Positions 34,629 through 43,543 of a stretch of 64,000 bases of DNA are shown piece after piece. The stretch is from Streptomyces olivoverticillatus (GTDB lineage Bacteria > Actinomycetota > Actinomycetes > Streptomycetales > Streptomycetaceae). The position numbers and the translations under genes are program-made. Every line of letters starts with the position of its first letter. Position 1 is the stretch's first letter. The stretch is taken from contig NZ_JACHJH010000007.1 in NCBI RefSeq assembly GCF_014203555.1, positions 62,001-126,000 of the forward strand, written 5' to 3'. A model generated the notes under the pieces. It ran no database searches and was not told the DNA's origin. It saw only the letters and a program-made list of their open reading frames with translations.

Positions 34629-35990
34629 CTATGCCTCCTTGTCGTTCATCACAAAGCGGTCGAGCACGCGGACACCGAAGTGCAGCGCCTCGACGGGCAC
34701 CCGTTCGTCGACGCCGTGGAAGAGCGCCTGGTAGTCGAAGCCGGGGGGCAGCTTCAGGGGGGAGAAGCCGTAGCCGGTGATGCCCAGTTCGGAGAACTGC
34801 TTGGCGTCGGTGCCGCCCGACATGCAGAACGGCACGGCGTGCGCCCCGGGGTCGAAGTGCTCCAGGGCCGCGCGCATCCGCGCGAACACCGGGGAGTCCA
34901 CGGGCGCTTGGAGCGCCTCGCCGTGGTTGTGGAACTCCCAGTCCACGTCCGGGCCGGTCAGGCGGTCCATGGTGGTGCGGAACTCCTCGCCCCCGCCCGG
35001 GACGGTCCGGCCGTCCACGAATCCGACGGCGCTGCCGGGGATCACATTGATCTTGTAACCGGCGTCCAGCATGGTCGGGTTGGAGCTGTTGCGGACCGTC
35101 GGCGCCACCAGGGCGGCGGCCGGGCCGAGCTTGCCCAGCAGCCCGTCCGCGTCGAAGTCCGGGGCGTCCACGTCCGCCTCGATGCCGTGCAGGGCGGCGA
35201 TCTCCCGTAGCGCCGCCTTGACGGTCGGTCCGAGGCGCACCGGCCACTGGTGCTCGTTGATCCTGGTCACGGCGGCGGCGAGCCTGCCCACGGCGTTCTG
35301 CTTGTTGACCTTCGAGCCGTGCCCGGCTCTGCCCCGCGCCGTCAGCTTGACCCACGCGGTGCCGCGCTCGCCCGCGCCGACCGGATACAGCCGCAGCCCG
35401 GCGTCCGCGTGGAAGGTGTACGCGCCCGATTCGCCGATGCCCACCGTGCAGCCGCGGAACAGCCCGGCGTGCTCGCGGGCGAGGAAGGCGGCTCCGGCAA
35501 GGGCGTTGTCCTCCTCGTCGGCGGTGAAGGCGAGGACGATGTCGTGCGGCGGCCGCACCCCGGCGCGGGCCCAGGCCCGCACGGTCGCGAGGAACATCGC
35601 GACCGTGTTCTTCATGTCGACGGCGCCCCGGCCCCACACCACCCCGTCGCGGACCTCGCCCGAGAAGGGGTGCACGCTCCAGTCGGCCGGCTCCGCGGGC
35701 ACCACGTCGAGGTGGCCGTGCAGCAGCATGCCCACCGCGGCCGGATCGGCGCCGGGGATCCGGGCGACCACGTTCGTGCGCCCCCGGTCCTTCTCCAGCA
35801 GGACGGGCTCGATGCCGGTCTCGGCGAGCCGCTCGGCGACGTACTCGGCGGCGGGCCGCTCCCGGCAGTCGCCCGCGCCGCGGTTGGTGGTGTCGATGCG
35901 GATCAGATCGGAGGTGAAGCGCACCACCTCCTCCAGCGCCCGCTCGTCCACTCTCTCCCTTGCGCCGCCCCCGTTGACGTGATCAGTCAT
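34629..35990 (-). CDS. M20/M25/M40 family metallopeptidase
   Basis: A 453-residue cytosolic zinc exopeptidase or amidohydrolase. The metal and catalytic motifs are in order: HGHLDVVP, GRGAVDMKN (bridging Asp), and FTADEEDNA with the general-base glutamate, followed by the dimerisation (lid) domain and a C-terminal MSGGTDAKQF with SELG and the last His region. ATG 35990 follows GGAGGAA and overlaps the TGA of a 47-codon frame upstream (ATGA). It is co-transcribed with the S9 peptidase gene. The pair likely finishes degradation of imported peptides. Confidence 0.9.
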   Translation of the reverse strand: MTDHVNGGGARERVDERALEEVVRFTSDLIRIDTTNRGAGDCRERPAAEYVAERLAETGIEPVLLEKDRGRTNVVARIPGADPAAVGMLLHGHLDVVPAEPADWSVHPFSGEVRDGVVWGRGAVDMKNTVAMFLATVRAWARAGVRPPHDIVLAFTADEEDNALAGAAFLAREHAGLFRGCTVGIGESGAYTFHADAGLRLYPVGAGERGTAWVKLTARGRAGHGSKVNKQNAVGRLAAAVTRINEHQWPVRLGPTVKAALREIAALHGIEADVDAPDFDADGLLGKLGPAAALVAPTVRNSSNPTMLDAGYKINVIPGSAVGFVDGRTVPGGGEEFRTTMDRLTGPDVDWEFHNHGEALQAPVDSPVFARMRAALEHFDPGAHAVPFCMSGGTDAKQFSELGITGYGFSPLKLPPGFDYQALFHGVDERVPVEALHFGVRVLDRFVMNDKEA

Positions 35991-36130
35991 GACGTTCCTC
36001 CACCACGGCTCCGGCCGGACTCCAGCACCACCGACCGTAAGCGGCGGCGGCCGGAAGTCCCGGGCACCCGCGAGGCGAGCCGCACGCAGCCCACCCGAAC
36101 GCCCGTGCCACCGGAGATCAGGATCTTCAT
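35987..36130 (-). other. 47-codon frame coupled to the M20 gene; possible remnant
   Basis: A short frame beginning MKILISGGTGVRVGCVRLAS ends in a TGA that overlaps the ATG of the M20 peptidase (ATGA), the arrangement typical of translational coupling. The first six residues MKILIS equal the usual opening of M55 D-aminopeptidases, which in streptomycetes can neighbour peptidase genes, but nothing after that matches the family. It contains a rare TTA leucine codon. It could be an internally deleted M55 gene next to the decayed lasso locus, a leader peptide, or chance. Confidence 0.25.
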
Positions 36131-36218
36131 GACCGGCACGCTACGCGTCGGCGAACGCCCGGACCAGGCCTGTGGATAACTTCGGGGGCACGACCCGGCG
36201 GCGGGGCCCGGCGCGGGG

Positions 36219-37152
36219 TCAGTGCCGCCGCATCACCCCTTGCCCGTTCGTTCCCGCGGTGCGCAGGGCCTGGCTCACCGCCAGTTCCCGGTAGACGAGG
36301 AGATGGGCTCGTCCAGGAGGAGCAGGGAGGGGCGGACGAGGAGGGCTCGGGCCAGGTGCCGGCCACCACATGGGCCGGTGAGCGCGCGGCCAGGAAGCAG
36401 ACCGAGGTGGAGTCCAGGCCACCGGAGAGGTCGCAGCTGACCACGCCTCCGGCGTCCGTACGGGCGTCGACGGCCTGTGACAGCGCCTCACGCGCCAGGG
36501 GGGCGCCCTCGGCCAGGGAGAGCGTCGGCTCGGGAGGCGTCCACCAGCGCGAGCGCCGGGTCGTCCGGCCGTCGGGCGCGATGATCAGCGCCTCCTCGTG
36601 GGGCACGGCCGTGACGCCGCGCCAGAGCGAGGTCTCGAAGAGCGGGTAGGGGACGGGCCACAGCAGCCGCACGGCCAGCCGCTCCTCGTCCGGCTCTTCG
36701 CCGGTGGCCGCGGCGAGGACGTCGGCACTGGTGGCCGCCACCTGTACGCCGTCGACGGCCGCGTGGAAGACCAGGCGGAGGCCGGATCCGGTCCCCTGCA
36801 CCCGCAGCCGTCCGTCCAGCGCGGCGACGAGGTGGAAGCTGCCGGGGAGCCGGCGCGCCAGGGCGTCGAGTTCGGTGAGGTCACGCAACCGGTGTGCGTA
36901 CCTCTTGAGTTCGTCCGCGTCGACCGGAGCGCATCCCACCACGGCGATGGCGGCCCGTCCGGCCTGGGCGGTGACGATTTCCCGGCCGCTCCACCGGCCG
37001 ACCAGCCAGGGCCGACCCTAGGAGTGCGCCAGGATACGGGCTTCTGGGCGGCGGAAGGAGCGGGCCGCGACGAGCGCGTCCTCGCAGCCCGGAAGGACCG
37101 CGAAGTGTGCGTCACCGGGACCCACTCCCCCCGCCTCGTGCGGCGTAAGCAT
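36219..37152 (-). pseudogene. Decayed lasso-peptide cyclase (asparagine-synthetase-like) gene
   Basis: From ATG 37152 the frame gives an N-terminal glutaminase-like stretch (FAVLPGCEDALVAARSF, EARILAHS) and then an in-frame TAG at 37020-37018. The same frame continues GRPWLVGRWSGREIVTA and CAPVDADELKRYAHRLRDL, as in lasso cyclases, up to the PP-loop CDLSGGLDSTSVCFLAAR near 36404. Homology then ends abruptly. In another frame (36373-36275) follows HLARALLVRPSLLLLDEP, a Walker B segment of an ABC ATPase. In a third frame comes a tail LVYRELAVSQALRTAG ending at 36219. The gene therefore has a nonsense mutation and a large internal deletion or fusion. No lasso precursor, leader peptidase or intact transporter gene was found around it. 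Confidence 0.75.
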
Positions 37153-37229
37153 GGCGTCGAGCGAACCTCTGCACGAAGAACGATGCCATGTCCAATGTGA
37201 CGTTCGATGCGATGCGGTCGTGGTCCGGG

Positions 37230-39632
37230 CTAGCGGCCGGCCGCTCGTGAGGGGCGGTGCACCAGCGCCTGCTCGCACCACACCGTCTTGCCGCGCGCCG
37301 TATGGCTGGCGCCCCACTCCCGTGCCATGGCGCTCACCACCCGCAGCCCGCGCCCCGACTCCTCGTCGAGGCCGCTGCCCGACAGCGCCGGGAGGGTGTG
37401 GTCGTCGTCCGTGACCTCGCACAGCAGCACGTCGGTGCGCACCAGCCGCAGCCCCACCGACCGGGTCCGGGCGTGACGCACGGCGTTGCCGACCAGTTCG
37501 CCGACGAGCACCTCCATGGTCGGCGCCGCGTCCGCCAGCCCCCAGGCGGCCAGCCGCTCCCGGGCCAGGCGGCGGGCGCGGGCGGCCTCCCGGGGCTCGG
37601 GCGCGAGCTGCCACTCCGCCACGTGTTCGGCCGGGATGCCGTTGAGCCGGGCCATCAGCAGGGCCACGTCGTCCTTGCGGCCGTCGCCGTTGTTGAGGGC
37701 GCGGATGATGGTGTCGCAGGCGTCGTCCATGGAGGCGGCCGGGTGGGCGGCCGACTCGCACAGGGCCGCCAGCCCCGCCCCGATGTCCTGGCCGCGGACC
37801 TCCACCAGTCCGTCGGTGCACAGCACCAGCCGGTCGCCGGGGGCCACCGGCACCGCCGCCGCCTCGAAGGGCACCCCGCCGACGCCTATGGGCGCGCCGG
37901 TGGGCAGCTGCAGCAGCTCGCTGCGGCCGTCCGCGGCCCGTACGAGCACCGGCGGGATGTGGCCCGCGTTGGCGATGCGCAGTTCCGAGCGGATCGGGTC
38001 GTACACCGCGTAGAGGCAGGTGGCCAGGTAGTGCTCGCCGAGCCGCTGGGCCAGGTCGTCGAGGTTGCGCAGGAGCCGCTCGGGCGGCAGGTCGAGGGCG
38101 GCCATGGTCTGCACGGCGGTGCGCAGCTGGCCCATCATGGCGGCCGAGTGCAGGCCGTGGCCCATGACGTCGCCGACGACGAGCGCGGTGCGCGAGCCGG
38201 GCAGCTTGATGCTGTCGAACCAGTCGCCGCCCACCCGGCCGAGCCGGGTGCCGGGCAGGTAGCGGGTGGCGGTGTCGCAGCCCGCCGTGCGCGGGGTGAG
38301 CTGCGGCAGCATGCTGTCCTGGAGGGTGTCGGCGACGTTCTCCTGGTAGGTGTACATCCGGGCGTTGTCCAGCACGAGCCCGGCTCGGGCCGCGAGTTCG
38401 GCGCCGGTCGTGCGGTCCATGTCGTCGAACGGCTCGCGTCCCTCACGGCGCATCAGCACCATGAAGCCCAGGACCACGTGGCGGGCCTTGAGGGGGACGA
38501 CGAGCATCGACCGGCCGTTGATCAGGGGCCGCAGGTCGCGCTTCTCGAACCGCTCGGAGATGCGGTTGCCCAGCTCTTCGGTGATGCGCGGGATGAGCAC
38601 CGGCTCGCCGGTGACCATGCACTGGAAGAACGGGGTGTGTTCGGGGAAGGCGATGGCCTCGCCGACGGGGACGGTGTCGTCCCAGCGGCCCGGTTCGTCG
38701 TTGTGCTCGACCGAGACGCGGTGCCAGACGGTGGTGACGTCGGGCGGGCCGTCCGGGAAGCCCTCCCCGGCCAGGACCGCGGCGCGCAGATGCGTGCCCG
38801 CGAAGTCGGTGAAGCGGGGCACGGCCGCACTGGTGACCTCGCGGATGGTGCGTTCGAGGTCGAGGGAGGTACCGATGCCCTTGCTGACCTCGTTGAGGAA
38901 CTCCAGGCGCTCGCGGACGGCGGCGTGCTCCAGATCGGGCTCGCCGGCAGCGCGCACCTCGGTGGCCGGCGCGTCGGCGGCCGGGACGCGGGAGCGGCGC
39001 CCGGCGTGCCGGGGCGTACCCCAGTCGTGGGTGACGGGGATCCGCTCGTGGCGGCTGATCTCCAGGACGGGGTAGCCCAGTTCGAGGACCTGGGCGGCGA
39101 TGCGGCCGCAGGCGGCGGGGCCCATGTTGGGCAGGATGTCCGGGAGCCGCCCGGCGAGCAGGGTGGCGTCGGGGAAGTCGGTGTGCGGGGCGAAGGCCGG
39201 GGCGATGCGCCTGCTCTCCTCGACGGGCAGGGCGCCCGCGTCGGCGGCGAGCATCAGCAGCCGCTCGGGGCCGGGCCCGGCCAGCGGATACGCCCACCAG
39301 ATCACGTCGAGCCGGCCGGGTGGGCGGCCGGTGGAGCGGGCGCGTCCGGCGCGGGCGTAGCCGGGGGCGAGGGGGATGGTGTCGAGCTCGGCTCCGAGGC
39401 CGTCGGCCGGCCCGTATTCGGCGCTGTCGGCCGCCGTGCAGCCCTCGGCGTCGCCCAGCGCGCCGTAGACGGGCATGAGATCGGCGGCGGGGCTGCCGAC
39501 TGCCTCTTCACGGCCGGGCCCGAAGAGCTTGCGCGCTCCACTGCTCCAGTGCGTCACCAGCCCGTCGGAGCCGACCACGACCACCGCAAGCGGAACCCGT
39601 CCGGGGATGGATTCGGACGTGCCACTGTCCAT
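37230..39632 (-). CDS. PP2C-type phosphatase with PAS, GAF, SpoIIE and HATPase domains
   Basis: An 800-residue signalling protein. Order: PAS (about 8-70, VVVVGSDGLVTHWSSGARKL), GAF (about 245-420, preceded by RLEFLNEVSKGIGTSLDLER), SpoIIE/PP2C phosphatase (about 440-660) with GGDWFDSI, VVGDVMGHGLHSAAMMGQ and DDVALL metal-binding aspartates, and a C-terminal GHKL ATPase/anti-sigma kinase domain with VGELVGNAVRHA and SGRGLRVVSAMA. Streptomycetes have many such proteins that act in partner-switching networks controlling sigma-B-like factors; here no sigma or anti-anti-sigma gene is adjacent. ATG 39632 follows AAGGAG; an upstream in-frame ATG lacks a ribosome site. Confidence 0.9.
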   Translation of the reverse strand: MDSGTSESIPGRVPLAVVVVGSDGLVTHWSSGARKLFGPGREEAVGSPAADLMPVYGALGDAEGCTAADSAEYGPADGLGAELDTIPLAPGYARAGRARSTGRPPGRLDVIWWAYPLAGPGPERLLMLAADAGALPVEESRRIAPAFAPHTDFPDATLLAGRLPDILPNMGPAACGRIAAQVLELGYPVLEISRHERIPVTHDWGTPRHAGRRSRVPAADAPATEVRAAGEPDLEHAAVRERLEFLNEVSKGIGTSLDLERTIREVTSAAVPRFTDFAGTHLRAAVLAGEGFPDGPPDVTTVWHRVSVEHNDEPGRWDDTVPVGEAIAFPEHTPFFQCMVTGEPVLIPRITEELGNRISERFEKRDLRPLINGRSMLVVPLKARHVVLGFMVLMRREGREPFDDMDRTTGAELAARAGLVLDNARMYTYQENVADTLQDSMLPQLTPRTAGCDTATRYLPGTRLGRVGGDWFDSIKLPGSRTALVVGDVMGHGLHSAAMMGQLRTAVQTMAALDLPPERLLRNLDDLAQRLGEHYLATCLYAVYDPIRSELRIANAGHIPPVLVRAADGRSELLQLPTGAPIGVGGVPFEAAAVPVAPGDRLVLCTDGLVEVRGQDIGAGLAALCESAAHPAASMDDACDTIIRALNNGDGRKDDVALLMARLNGIPAEHVAEWQLAPEPREAARARRLARERLAAWGLADAAPTMEVLVGELVGNAVRHARTRSVGLRLVRTDVLLCEVTDDDHTLPALSGSGLDEESGRGLRVVSAMAREWGASHTARGKTVWCEQALVHRPSRAAGR

Positions 39633-39755
39633 GGGTGGTCGCTCCTTCGCACGCATACCGCATGATCGGCCCACCCCTACCACCGTAGGGCCCCCGGCCC
39701 GCCCGATGTGGACGGTTGCCCGAATCGGTCGTGTGCCGGGGCGGGCGGGCAGGCT

Positions 39756-42239
39756 CTAGTCCGCGTGGCCGAGTTGGAGATCCCGCTCGGTACGTCCGCC
39801 GCCCGCGACTTGGAGGACGGTGGCGACCGGCGGGTAGCCGGCGGCGACGACGGTGTACTCGCCGGCCGAGAGGTCCACGAAGCGGAATGTGCCGTCGGCC
39901 CCGGTGACGGCGGAGTCCACGACGTTGCCGGCCGCGTCCAGCAGGGTCACGCGGGCGTCCTCGACGGGCCGTCCGGCGCCTGCCCGTACGGTGCCGCGCA
40001 GCACGGCGCCGCCCGCGAGCTCGATGTCCTGCCAGGTCTCGCGGGCGGACTGGACGGTGACGGGCAGCGCGGTCGGCCGGAAGGCGGGGGCGCTGGATGC
40101 GAGGGTGTACTCGCCGGCCACCAACTCGGCGATCACATAGCCGCCTTCGTGCCCGGTGCGGGTGGAGGCGACGACTTCGCCGTGCACGTTGGTGAGGGTG
40201 ACCAGGGCCTCGCGCACCGGGCTGCCGTCGGCGGTGCGCACGGTCCCGGCGAGGCGTCCGGCGCCGCCCAGGACCACGTCGAGCTCGACGGGCCGCTCGC
40301 CGATGGTGACGGTGACGGCCTGCGGCTGGTGTCCTCCGGCGGCGGCGATCAGGACGTACGAGCCGGTGCCGGGCGTGCTGAGCGCGTACCGCCCGTCCTC
40401 GCCGCTCGCCCCGCGGCCGATCTGGCGGCCCTGGACGTCGATGAGGGTGAGGGCGGCGCGGGGCACGGTGGTGCCGTCGTGGTGCTGGACGGCACCGGTG
40501 ACGGGGATGCCCGCGACGAAGGGCGCGGGGTCGGCCGGGGCCGCGGTGCGCGCGGCCGGGACGGTGGGGGGCTCCGGCGGGTTGCGCTGCTCCGTGGGGG
40601 CTTCCGGGGAGGTGTGCGCCATGGTGACGGGTTCGGTGGCGGCGTGCGGGATCGTGGCGGCTTCGGAGGCGTTGTGGGACACCAGTGGTTTCTCTTTCAG
40701 CAGGAAGGCGAGCAAAAAGCCCACGATGAGCACCGGTACGAGGTAGAGGAAGATCCGCGGCATGGCGTCGGCGTAGGCCCGGACGTAGGCGTCGCGCAGG
40801 GGTGCGGGCAGGGCGTGCACCAGCTGGGGGGTGAGGGAGTCCGGGGCCGGGAGTCCGGCGCGGTGCGGCAGTTCGGCGGCCAGGCGGGCGGCGAGGCGGT
40901 GGGCGAAGAGCGTGCCGAAGACCGCGGCGCCGACCGAACCGCCGATCTGCCGGAAGTAGTTGTTGGCGCTGGTGGCCGTGCCCAGGTCGGCGGGGTGCAC
41001 GGAGTTCTGCACGGCGAGCACGAGCACGGGCAGCGACAGGCCGATGCCGATGCCGAGGATGGCCATCCAGAGGCTGTAGACCAGCCGCCCGGTCTGGGTG
41101 TCGAGATGGGAGAGCAGGTACATGCCCTCGGCGGAGAGGGCGCCGCCGAGGATGGGCAGCAGCTTGTAGTGGCCGGTGCGGCTGATGAGGTGTCCGCCAA
41201 GGAGCGAGGCCATGACGATGCCGCCCATCATGGGCAGCATCAGAAGGCCGGATTCGGTGGCGCCGACGCCGTCGACCATCTGCAGAAAGGTCGGCAGGTA
41301 GCTGGCGGCACCGAAGAGGGCGACCCCCGTGATCGCACCGACGAGCGCGGTGACGGTGAAGACCGAGTCGCGGAACAGGTGCGGTGGGATGATCGGTTCT
41401 GCGGCGAAGTTCTCGACGACGACGAAGAGCAGGGCGGTGCCGATGGCGCCCGCGCCCAGCCCGAGGACGGTGCGGGAGGTCCAGGCGTATTCGGTGCCGC
41501 CCCAGGTGGTCAGCAGCACCAGGCAGGTCGAGGAGGCCGTGAGCAGCAGCGCGCCGAGCACGTCGAAGCGGGCGCGGCGCGGCGGCTTGGGCAGCTTGAG
41601 GCCTGCGGCCACGACGGCGAGCGTGACGAGGCCGAAGGGGACGTTGAGGTAGAAGCACCAGCGCCAGGAGGCGTGGTCGGTGAAGAACCCGCCGATCAGC
41701 GGCCCGGCGACGGAGGCGAGTCCGTAGGCGGCGCTGATGACGCCCATGTAGCGGCCGCGCTGCCGGACGGGGACGATGTCGGCGATGATGGCCTGGACGC
41801 CGATCAACAGCCCGCCCGCGCCGATGCCTTGCAGGGCCCGGAAGGCGATGAGCTGGTCCATGGTGCGGGACCAGCCCGCGAGCCCCGAGCCCACGACGAA
41901 GACGACGATCGCGAAGACGAAGACGGTCTTGCGGCCGGAGAGGTCGCCGAGCTTGCCGTAGAGCGGCAGGACGACGGTCGAGGTGAGCAGATAGACGGTG
42001 ACGGCCCAGGACATCCGGTCCAGGCCGTGGAGTTCGCCCACGATCTTCGGCAGCGCGGTGGCCACGACGGTCTGGTCGAGCGCCGCGAGCAGCAGCGTGA
42101 GCATCAGCCCGGTGAAGACGAGCCGCACTCTGGCGGGGCCTGGCCGTGCTTGCCGGTCGGCAGGGGCCGGCTCGGGCGTGGGCGGGGGAAGCGTCCTGTG
42201 GCTCTTCACCAAGGTGGTCTCGAAGGTGGACCCGCCCAC
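39756..42239 (-). CDS. DHA2-type MFS exporter fused to three carboxypeptidase-regulatory-like domains
   Basis: An 827-residue protein. Residues about 38-515 are an EmrB/QacA exporter: LDQTVVATALPKIVGELHG in helix 1, GKLGDLSGRKTVFVF as motif A, motif-C-like GLASVAGPLIGGFFTDH. After a Thr/Pro/Ala-rich linker (about 520-568) come three beta-sandwich repeats of CarboxypepD_reg/Ig-like type at about 570-655, 658-740 and 742-825, each with the GR.L.G.V....G.PV..A.VTL pattern and a GxYxI/V.LxAGxY end. With an even helix number the tail would be cytosolic, which is odd for this domain. GTG 42239 follows GGGAG. It lies behind the SRPBCC gene on the same strand. Confidence 0.85.
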   Translation of the reverse strand: MGGSTFETTLVKSHRTLPPPTPEPAPADRQARPGPARVRLVFTGLMLTLLLAALDQTVVATALPKIVGELHGLDRMSWAVTVYLLTSTVVLPLYGKLGDLSGRKTVFVFAIVVFVVGSGLAGWSRTMDQLIAFRALQGIGAGGLLIGVQAIIADIVPVRQRGRYMGVISAAYGLASVAGPLIGGFFTDHASWRWCFYLNVPFGLVTLAVVAAGLKLPKPPRRARFDVLGALLLTASSTCLVLLTTWGGTEYAWTSRTVLGLGAGAIGTALLFVVVENFAAEPIIPPHLFRDSVFTVTALVGAITGVALFGAASYLPTFLQMVDGVGATESGLLMLPMMGGIVMASLLGGHLISRTGHYKLLPILGGALSAEGMYLLSHLDTQTGRLVYSLWMAILGIGIGLSLPVLVLAVQNSVHPADLGTATSANNYFRQIGGSVGAAVFGTLFAHRLAARLAAELPHRAGLPAPDSLTPQLVHALPAPLRDAYVRAYADAMPRIFLYLVPVLIVGFLLAFLLKEKPLVSHNASEAATIPHAATEPVTMAHTSPEAPTEQRNPPEPPTVPAARTAAPADPAPFVAGIPVTGAVQHHDGTTVPRAALTLIDVQGRQIGRGASGEDGRYALSTPGTGSYVLIAAAGGHQPQAVTVTIGERPVELDVVLGGAGRLAGTVRTADGSPVREALVTLTNVHGEVVASTRTGHEGGYVIAELVAGEYTLASSAPAFRPTALPVTVQSARETWQDIELAGGAVLRGTVRAGAGRPVEDARVTLLDAAGNVVDSAVTGADGTFRFVDLSAGEYTVVAAGYPPVATVLQVAGGGRTERDLQLGHAD

Positions 42240-42416
42240 GTACTGCTCCCGTCGTCGCGCCTGCGTCGCCGCCCATTTCTCGCATTACGCGACAACGGCC
42301 AGCAAGCGCGACGATTCACCTGGGAGCGTCGAACGAGGGGCTTTCTGCCGGTCGGAGGCGGTTTCCGGACACCGGCCCGCCGCCGGGAAAACCACTCGAA
42401 CCGGTGACTTGGCCGG

Positions 42417-42878
42417 TTATCGGCCGGCGCCCGGCTTGCCCTCGACCTCGGCCGCGAGCCTGTCGAGGACGGCGTCGTAGATCCGGCCGAGGCCCTTGGG
42501 CGCGAAGGTCCGCTCGAAGAATCCGCCGATGCCCGAGGCGCCCGTCCAGGTGGTGTGCACGACGACCTTGGAGCTGCCCTCGCCGGCGGGGGTGACGGTC
42601 CAGGTGGTGACCATGGTGGAGTTGCGGTCCTTCTCCACCAGCTGTCCGGTGGAGGGCTCGGAGACCTCCAGCAGGCAGTCCCGGACGCGCTTGCTGGTGG
42701 CCTGGAGCTTCCAGCGGACCAGGGTGCCCTCGCCGTCGCCGCCCTCGCGCACCTCGTACTCGCTGAAGTGCTCGGGCAGCAGCTTGGCGCGCGTGCCGCT
42801 GTAGTCCGCCAGCGCGTCGAACACGTCCTCCGCGCCCGCTGCGATGTTCCGCTCCGTGGTGGCCTCGACCTGGCCCAT
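42417..42878 (-). CDS. SRPBCC (polyketide cyclase/START-like) family protein
   Basis: A 153-residue helix-grip protein. The opening GQVEATTERNIAAGAEDVFDALADY and the strand-rich middle VVHTTWTGASGIGGFFER, ending in a long helix LGRIYDAVLDRLAAEVEG, fit the START-like superfamily. Such proteins bind a hydrophobic ligand in a deep pocket; function here is unknown. ATG 42878 has a GGAGGA site. The MFS fusion gene follows 177 bp downstream on the same strand. Confidence 0.82.
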   Translation of the reverse strand: MGQVEATTERNIAAGAEDVFDALADYSGTRAKLLPEHFSEYEVREGGDGEGTLVRWKLQATSKRVRDCLLEVSEPSTGQLVEKDRNSTMVTTWTVTPAGEGSSKVVVHTTWTGASGIGGFFERTFAPKGLGRIYDAVLDRLAAEVEGKPGAGR

Positions 42879-43024
42879 GGCTTGTCCTCCCGGACGTCGT
42901 GCTTGCCTGCCTGTATGCGGCAAGCCAACCACCATCGCCACACCCGCCCAAATCGGGGTCGGCACGGTTCGGCATACCGGAATATCTTCTGCCCGCAGGC
43001 GTCGGGGGGCGCTAGCGTGCCGCC

Positions 43025-43543
43025 ATGGTGCGGATACGGACGATGACCGAGGCCGATGTCGACACCGTCGCCGAGATCCGGGTACGGGGCTGGCAGGCGG
43101 CGTACGCCGGGCTCATGCCGCAGGCCTTCCTGGACGCCATGAGCGTCACCGAGGAGAAGGCCCGCCGCCGCGACATCTGGCAGGCCACGCGGGGGCACCG
43201 CATCAACCTGGTCGCGGAGGACGAGGGGCGCGTGGCCGGCTGGGCCTGCTACGGCCCCGAGCGCGAGGGCCCCGCGGGCCACGGCGAGCTCTACGCCCTC
43301 TACGTACGTCCGAGTCTGATCGGCACCGGCATCGGCCGGGCGCTGTGCTGTGCGGCACTCGTGGGTGCGGCGGAGTGCGGGTATGCGCGGATGGTGTTGT
43401 GGGTGGTGAAGGGCAACACACGCGCCCGGCGGTTCTATGAGCGCGCCGGGTTCGCGGCCGACGGTGCGGAGGAGGCGTACGACGTCGGCGGGACGCCCGT
43501 GCCGGAGGTGCGCTACGTGCTGGAGCCGGTCCGCGCGCCGTGA
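43025..43543 (+). CDS. GNAT family N-acetyltransferase
   Basis: A 172-residue acetyl-CoA-dependent transferase. It begins VRIRTMTEADVDTVAEIRVR and W.AAYAGLMP, typical of one large bacterial GNAT subgroup. The acetyl-CoA loop is YVRPSLIGTGIGRALC (Q/RxxGxG/A pattern), followed by WVVKGNTRARRFYERAGFAA. Acceptor unknown. The 3' end overlaps the convergent HEAT-type gene by 31 bp. Confidence 0.9.
   Translation: MVRIRTMTEADVDTVAEIRVRGWQAAYAGLMPQAFLDAMSVTEEKARRRDIWQATRGHRINLVAEDEGRVAGWACYGPEREGPAGHGELYALYVRPSLIGTGIGRALCCAALVGAAECGYARMVLWVVKGNTRARRFYERAGFAADGAEEAYDVGGTPVPEVRYVLEPVRAP

Noticed and set aside
36171..36180. TGTGGATAAC (TTATCCACA on the other strand), a DnaA-box-like sequence
   Set aside because: A single copy inside a decayed-gene region; no cluster of boxes, no dnaA/dnaN neighbours, so not an origin.
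37153..37229. Possible lasso precursor frame (about 25 codons, MASFFVQRFARRHAY...) upstream of the broken cyclase
   Set aside because: No leader-peptide motif, no Gly/Asp-Glu ring pattern; it reads into the cyclase in another frame and is probably chance.
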